DNA of 64,000 nt from Halogranum rubrum. Its GTDB lineage: Archaea > Halobacteriota > Halobacteria > Halobacteriales > Haloferacaceae. Positions within the stretch are counted from its first letter, which is position 1; the number at the start of each line of letters is the position of its first letter. The stretch spans positions 62,001-126,000 of the forward strand of contig NZ_FOTC01000003.1 in the NCBI RefSeq assembly GCF_900114455.1, written 5' to 3'. Both the position numbers and the translations under genes were made by a program. Below the pieces are notes generated by a model. That model searched no databases and was not told where the DNA came from. It worked only from the letters and a program-made list of their open reading frames with translations. Of the stretch, positions 61,602-64,000 are shown piece by piece.

Positions 61602-61880
61602 TTACTCTGCGCAGCAGGCTTCTTTGCCGCCGTCGGCTTGGGCCTTCAGTTCGTTGAGTTGATAGAGGTTTTGACGGGCGTCGGCGAAGTATACGTCTTC
61701 GTCGACCATCCCGATTCCTTCCAATCGTTCGAGCGCGTATCGGACCGTTCGAGCCGACAACATCGACTCCTGAACGATGCCCTTCTGGGTGAGTGGACCG
61801 TTGTATTCGAGCACCTTGAACACCAGTTTCGCGCTCGGTGGGAGATCGTCGAGATTCTCCTCTTCAGTTCCAGCCATCAT
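61602..61880 (-). CDS. Winged-helix transcriptional regulator (MarR/TrmB-like)
   Basis: A 92-aa protein. After an acidic head, PPSAKLVFKVLEYNGPLTQKGIVQES and MLSARTVRYALERLEGIGMVDEDVY form the helix-turn-helix and wing (residues about 14-65). The C-terminus has a Cys pair (EACCAE) that could bind metal or respond to redox state. Two consecutive ATG codons (61880, 61877) are possible starts; the first lies 27 nt after the TATA box. The single-domain form is widespread in haloarchaea; targets are unknown. Confidence 0.82.
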   Translation of the reverse strand: MMAGTEEENLDDLPPSAKLVFKVLEYNGPLTQKGIVQESMLSARTVRYALERLEGIGMVDEDVYFADARQNLYQLNELKAQADGGKEACCAE

Positions 61881-61903
61881 TACGATTCGAAACGCGCCAG
61901 CGG

Positions 61904-61910
61904 CATAAAG
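61904..61910 (-). promoter_or_regulatory. TATA box of the winged-helix gene
   Basis: The minus strand reads CTTTATG, centred 27 nt ahead of the ATG at 61880, a leaderless arrangement. Confidence 0.6.
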
Positions 61911-62076
61911 GTTGATGGCCGAGATTCGTCAGTATTCTCGAAATATTCGGGGTATAGACGCTGAGAACGGAAGAGCCGTCGCTGGCGAGTGGGGGCAATC
62001 GTGCACACCTGCATCCGATGTTAGGGACGAACTCATATCAGCGTGGTGGGTGTCGACGCAGAGAGCAAACGAACAC

Positions 62077-62083
62077 CTTTTCA
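62077..62083 (+). promoter_or_regulatory. TATA-like element of the EMC6-like/RLI operon
   Basis: CTTTTCA is centred 27 nt ahead of the ATG at 62107, so the operon transcript is probably leaderless. It supports the start at 62107 over longer frames. Confidence 0.5.
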
Positions 62084-62106
62084 TTCCTGATACCGCACCT
62101 TCGAGC

Positions 62107-62421
62107 ATGGCTACGGAAACGGCAACCGGCTTCTCCGACCACATGCGGGGGGTGACCGTCACGACGCTCGCCTGTCTGGCTGGCGTCGCCGCGGCAGTTA
62201 CCTCCGGCTTCGTCGTCGGAACGACCGCCGAGGCCGCCCAACAGACCCTCTCGCTGGGTATCCTCGGGGCGTTCATCCTCGGGCAACTCCCCATCTTGCG
62301 GGTCGTCGGTATCGACGTCGAGGGGTTCGGCGTGAAGGACTACCTGTACGTCGCCTTCATGACGTTCACCCTCTGGTTCATCTCCTACGGCATCATGCTG
62401 ACCGCAGAGGTCACGTTCTGA
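62107..62421 (+). CDS. EMC6-like membrane protein
   Basis: A 104-aa protein with three hydrophobic segments (VTTLACLAGVAAAVTSGFVV, LGILGAFILGQLPILRVVGI and YVAFMTFTLWFISYGIML) and a short cytosolic N-terminus. Haloarchaeal proteins of this size and layout are annotated as similar to EMC6, a subunit of the eukaryotic ER membrane insertase; I rely on memory for that link. One nucleotide separates its stop from the RLI start, so both are made from one mRNA, tying a possible membrane insertion factor to ribosome recycling. Confidence 0.72.
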   Translation: MATETATGFSDHMRGVTVTTLACLAGVAAAVTSGFVVGTTAEAAQQTLSLGILGAFILGQLPILRVVGIDVEGFGVKDYLYVAFMTFTLWFISYGIMLTAEVTF

Positions 62422-62422
62422 G

Positions 62423-64000
62423 ATGGCCGACGACAGCATCGCCGTCGTCGACCTCGACCGGTGTTCTCCCGACCGCTGTAACTACGAGTGTTCGAACTTC
62501 TGCCCACCGAACCGGACGGGCAAGGAGTGCATCACGCTCCGCGGCGAGGACACAGAAGAGGGCGACCCGAACCAGATTCGAATCAGCGAAGAGATATGTC
62601 TCGGCGAGACCTGCGGTATCTGCGTCGAGAAATGTCCCTTCGACGCGATCGAGATCATCAACCTCCCCTCGGAGTTGACGGAGGAACCCGTCCACCGCTA
62701 CGGCGAGAACGCCTTCGCCCTCTACGGACTTCCAGTTCCGGAACCGGGCAAGGTGACGGGGATTCTCGGCCCGAACGGTATCGGGAAGTCGACGGCGGTT
62801 CGCTCGCTCGCTCGCGAGATTACGCCGAACCTCGGCGACTACTCGCAGGAACCCGACTGGGACGCCGTCCTCGACCGGTATCGAGGGACGGAGCTCCAGA
62901 ACTACATCGAACGCCTGCTCGACGGCGAGATGACGGTGGCGAAGAAGCCACAGTACGTCGACCAGATTCCCAAGCAGTTCGACGGCAACACCCGGGACCT
63001 GCTCGAACGCACCGACGAGCGAGGCAAACTCGACTACCTCGTCGACGAACTCTCCATCCGGCCAGTGATGGACCAGGACATCGACTCCATCTCCGGCGGG
63101 GAACTCCAGCGCGTCGCCCTCGCGGCCACGCTCGCCCGCGACGCCGACTTCTACTTCCTCGACGAGATTACGCCCTACCTCGACATCGGCCAGCGCGTGA
63201 AGGCCGCACGCCTGATTCAGGAGTTGGCCGAGGACGAGGAGGCCGACCGGTCGATGCTCGTCGTCGAGCACGACCTGGCAATCCTCGACCTGCTCGCGGA
63301 CACGCTCCACGTCGCCTACGGTGAACCCGGGGCGTTCGGTGTCGTCACCGACCCCAAGTCGGTCCGCAACGGTATCAACGAGTACCTCAAGGGCTACCTC
63401 TCGAACGAGAACATGCGGATTCGCCCCAACGCCATCACGTTCGAGGAGCACGCGCCGCGCGAGACGACGAAGGGCGACGTGCTCGTCGACTACCCGGACC
63501 TCGCACACTCGTACGGCGAGGGCGAGTTCTCCCTCGAAGTCGAAGGCGGGTCGATTCACAAGAGCGAGGTGCTCGGCATCGTCGGTCCGAACGGTATCGG
63601 GAAGTCGACGCTCGCGCAGTTGTTCACGGGCGACCTCGAACCCGACGAGGGTGACCTTGACTTCCGACTCGACATCTCGTACAAGCCACAGTACATCGAA
63701 ATCGACCAGCCGATGCGCGTCGACACGTTCCTCTCCTCTATCACCGACGACTTCGGCTCTTCCTACTGGAACACCGAAGTCGCCCAACCGCTCCAGTTGA
63801 AGCGCATCATGGAGCAGCAACTCACCGACCTCTCCGGCGGTGAGCGCCAGCGTGTCGCCATCGCGGCCTGTCTGTCGAAGGACGCCGACCTCTACCTGCT
63901 GGACGAACCGTCGGCACACCTCGACGTCGAACAGCGGGTGCAGGCGACGACGGCCATCCGCCGCTACGCCGAGAACCACGACGCGACGGTGATGGTCATC
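62423..64000 (+). CDS. rli: Ribosome recycling ATPase ABCE1/RLI, 3' end missing
   Basis: Twin ABC ATPase that splits post-termination ribosomes together with aRF1/Pelota. The N-terminal ferredoxin-like domain has eight Cys: CSPDRCNYECSNFC near residue 13 and CLGETCGICVEKCP near residue 60, binding two [4Fe-4S] clusters. ABC1 shows LGPNGIGKSTAV near residue 115 and SGGELQRVAL; ABC2 shows VGPNGIGKSTLAQ near residue 388 and SGGERQRVAI. The frame is open through base 64000 (526 codons), with about 75 residues expected beyond the window. It starts 1 nt after the EMC6-like stop. Confidence 0.97.
   Translation, partial: MADDSIAVVDLDRCSPDRCNYECSNFCPPNRTGKECITLRGEDTEEGDPNQIRISEEICLGETCGICVEKCPFDAIEIINLPSELTEEPVHRYGENAFALYGLPVPEPGKVTGILGPNGIGKSTAVRSLAREITPNLGDYSQEPDWDAVLDRYRGTELQNYIERLLDGEMTVAKKPQYVDQIPKQFDGNTRDLLERTDERGKLDYLVDELSIRPVMDQDIDSISGGELQRVALAATLARDADFYFLDEITPYLDIGQRVKAARLIQELAEDEEADRSMLVVEHDLAILDLLADTLHVAYGEPGAFGVVTDPKSVRNGINEYLKGYLSNENMRIRPNAITFEEHAPRETTKGDVLVDYPDLAHSYGEGEFSLEVEGGSIHKSEVLGIVGPNGIGKSTLAQLFTGDLEPDEGDLDFRLDISYKPQYIEIDQPMRVDTFLSSITDDFGSSYWNTEVAQPLQLKRIMEQQLTDLSGGERQRVAIAACLSKDADLYLLDEPSAHLDVEQRVQATTAIRRYAENHDATVMVI

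Noticed and set aside
62411-63979. 522-codon minus-strand frame opposite RLI
   Set aside because: RLI is unmistakable on the plus strand; the reverse frame is a shadow of codon bias.
1-64000. CRISPR arrays, intact insertion sequences, rRNA genes, toxin-antitoxin or restriction systems
   Set aside because: No regularly spaced repeats, transposase cores, rRNA segments or defence-gene motifs were seen on either strand; most of the window is conserved chromosomal core.

Overview
This window comes from a halophilic archaeon (class Halobacteria). The evidence is the high GC with strong G/C at third codon positions, very acidic proteins, archaeal transcription and translation genes (split RNA polymerase subunits A' and A'', EF-2, EF-1alpha, ABCE1/RLI), Tat-type signal peptides, a PGF-CTERM tail, and promoters with a TATA box about 27 nt ahead of leaderless start codons. 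The order rpoA1-rpoA2-nusA-rpsL-rpsG-EF2, the EF-1alpha-rpsJ-tRNA-Ala cluster and the uvrA-sepF pair resemble Haloferax and relatives (Haloferacales). This assignment is from memory of synteny and was not tested by search.

Layout. 1-9.5 kb: transcription and translation core (rpoA1 partial, rpoA2, nusA, a 56-aa zinc-finger gene, rpsL, rpsG, a DUF5781 HExxH protein on the opposite strand, EF-2). 9.6-13.9 kb, minus strand: GH15 glucoamylase, an FAD/NAD(P) oxidoreductase and an Azf-like dehydrogenase. 14.0-15.7 kb: a homoserine dehydrogenase operon led by an ACT-domain protein, with a possible 35-aa leader ORF. 16.0-19.2 kb: small acidic protein, PrsW-like protease, and a coupled pair ending in FAU-1. 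19.2-20.7 kb: an AT-richer island with a membrane protein and a Tat lipoprotein. 20.9-26.8 kb: NifU-like protein, LVIVD-repeat surface protein, 5'-nucleotidase, ROK glucokinase, AIM24-family protein. 26.9-34.2 kb: stress protein, SDR, several haloarchaeal families, YgfZ-like protein, geranylgeranyl-reductase-like flavoprotein, BNR-repeat protein.

34.3-42.4 kb: uvrA, sepF, DUF1028 protein, PUA protein, GIDE-like membrane protein, RNB ribonuclease and YbaK-type deacylase. 42.5-45.3 kb, minus strand: tRNA-Ala(CGC), rpsJ, EF-1alpha, riboflavin synthase. 45.4-52.4 kb: DUF502 and SLC13 membrane proteins, a UvrD-like helicase in a probable operon with a degenerate M24 protein, and small zinc-finger proteins. 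52.4-61.9 kb: M32 carboxypeptidase, Nudix-M20 operon, sensor histidine kinase, PIN-ATPase-KH protein, ComB homologue, helix-hairpin-helix protein, ATP-grasp enzyme, winged-helix protein. 62.1-64.0 kb: EMC6-like membrane protein and the ribosome-recycling ATPase ABCE1/RLI (cut by the window end).

The region is mostly core chromosome. I saw no CRISPR array, intact insertion sequence, prophage or rRNA. The points most worth a second look are a helix-turn-helix-like insertion inside RpoA1, the possible leader ORF before the ACT-hom operon, palindromes between TATA box and start codon in several promoters, a catalytically degenerate M24 protein paired with a helicase, and a perfect 17-bp hairpin upstream of rpsL.
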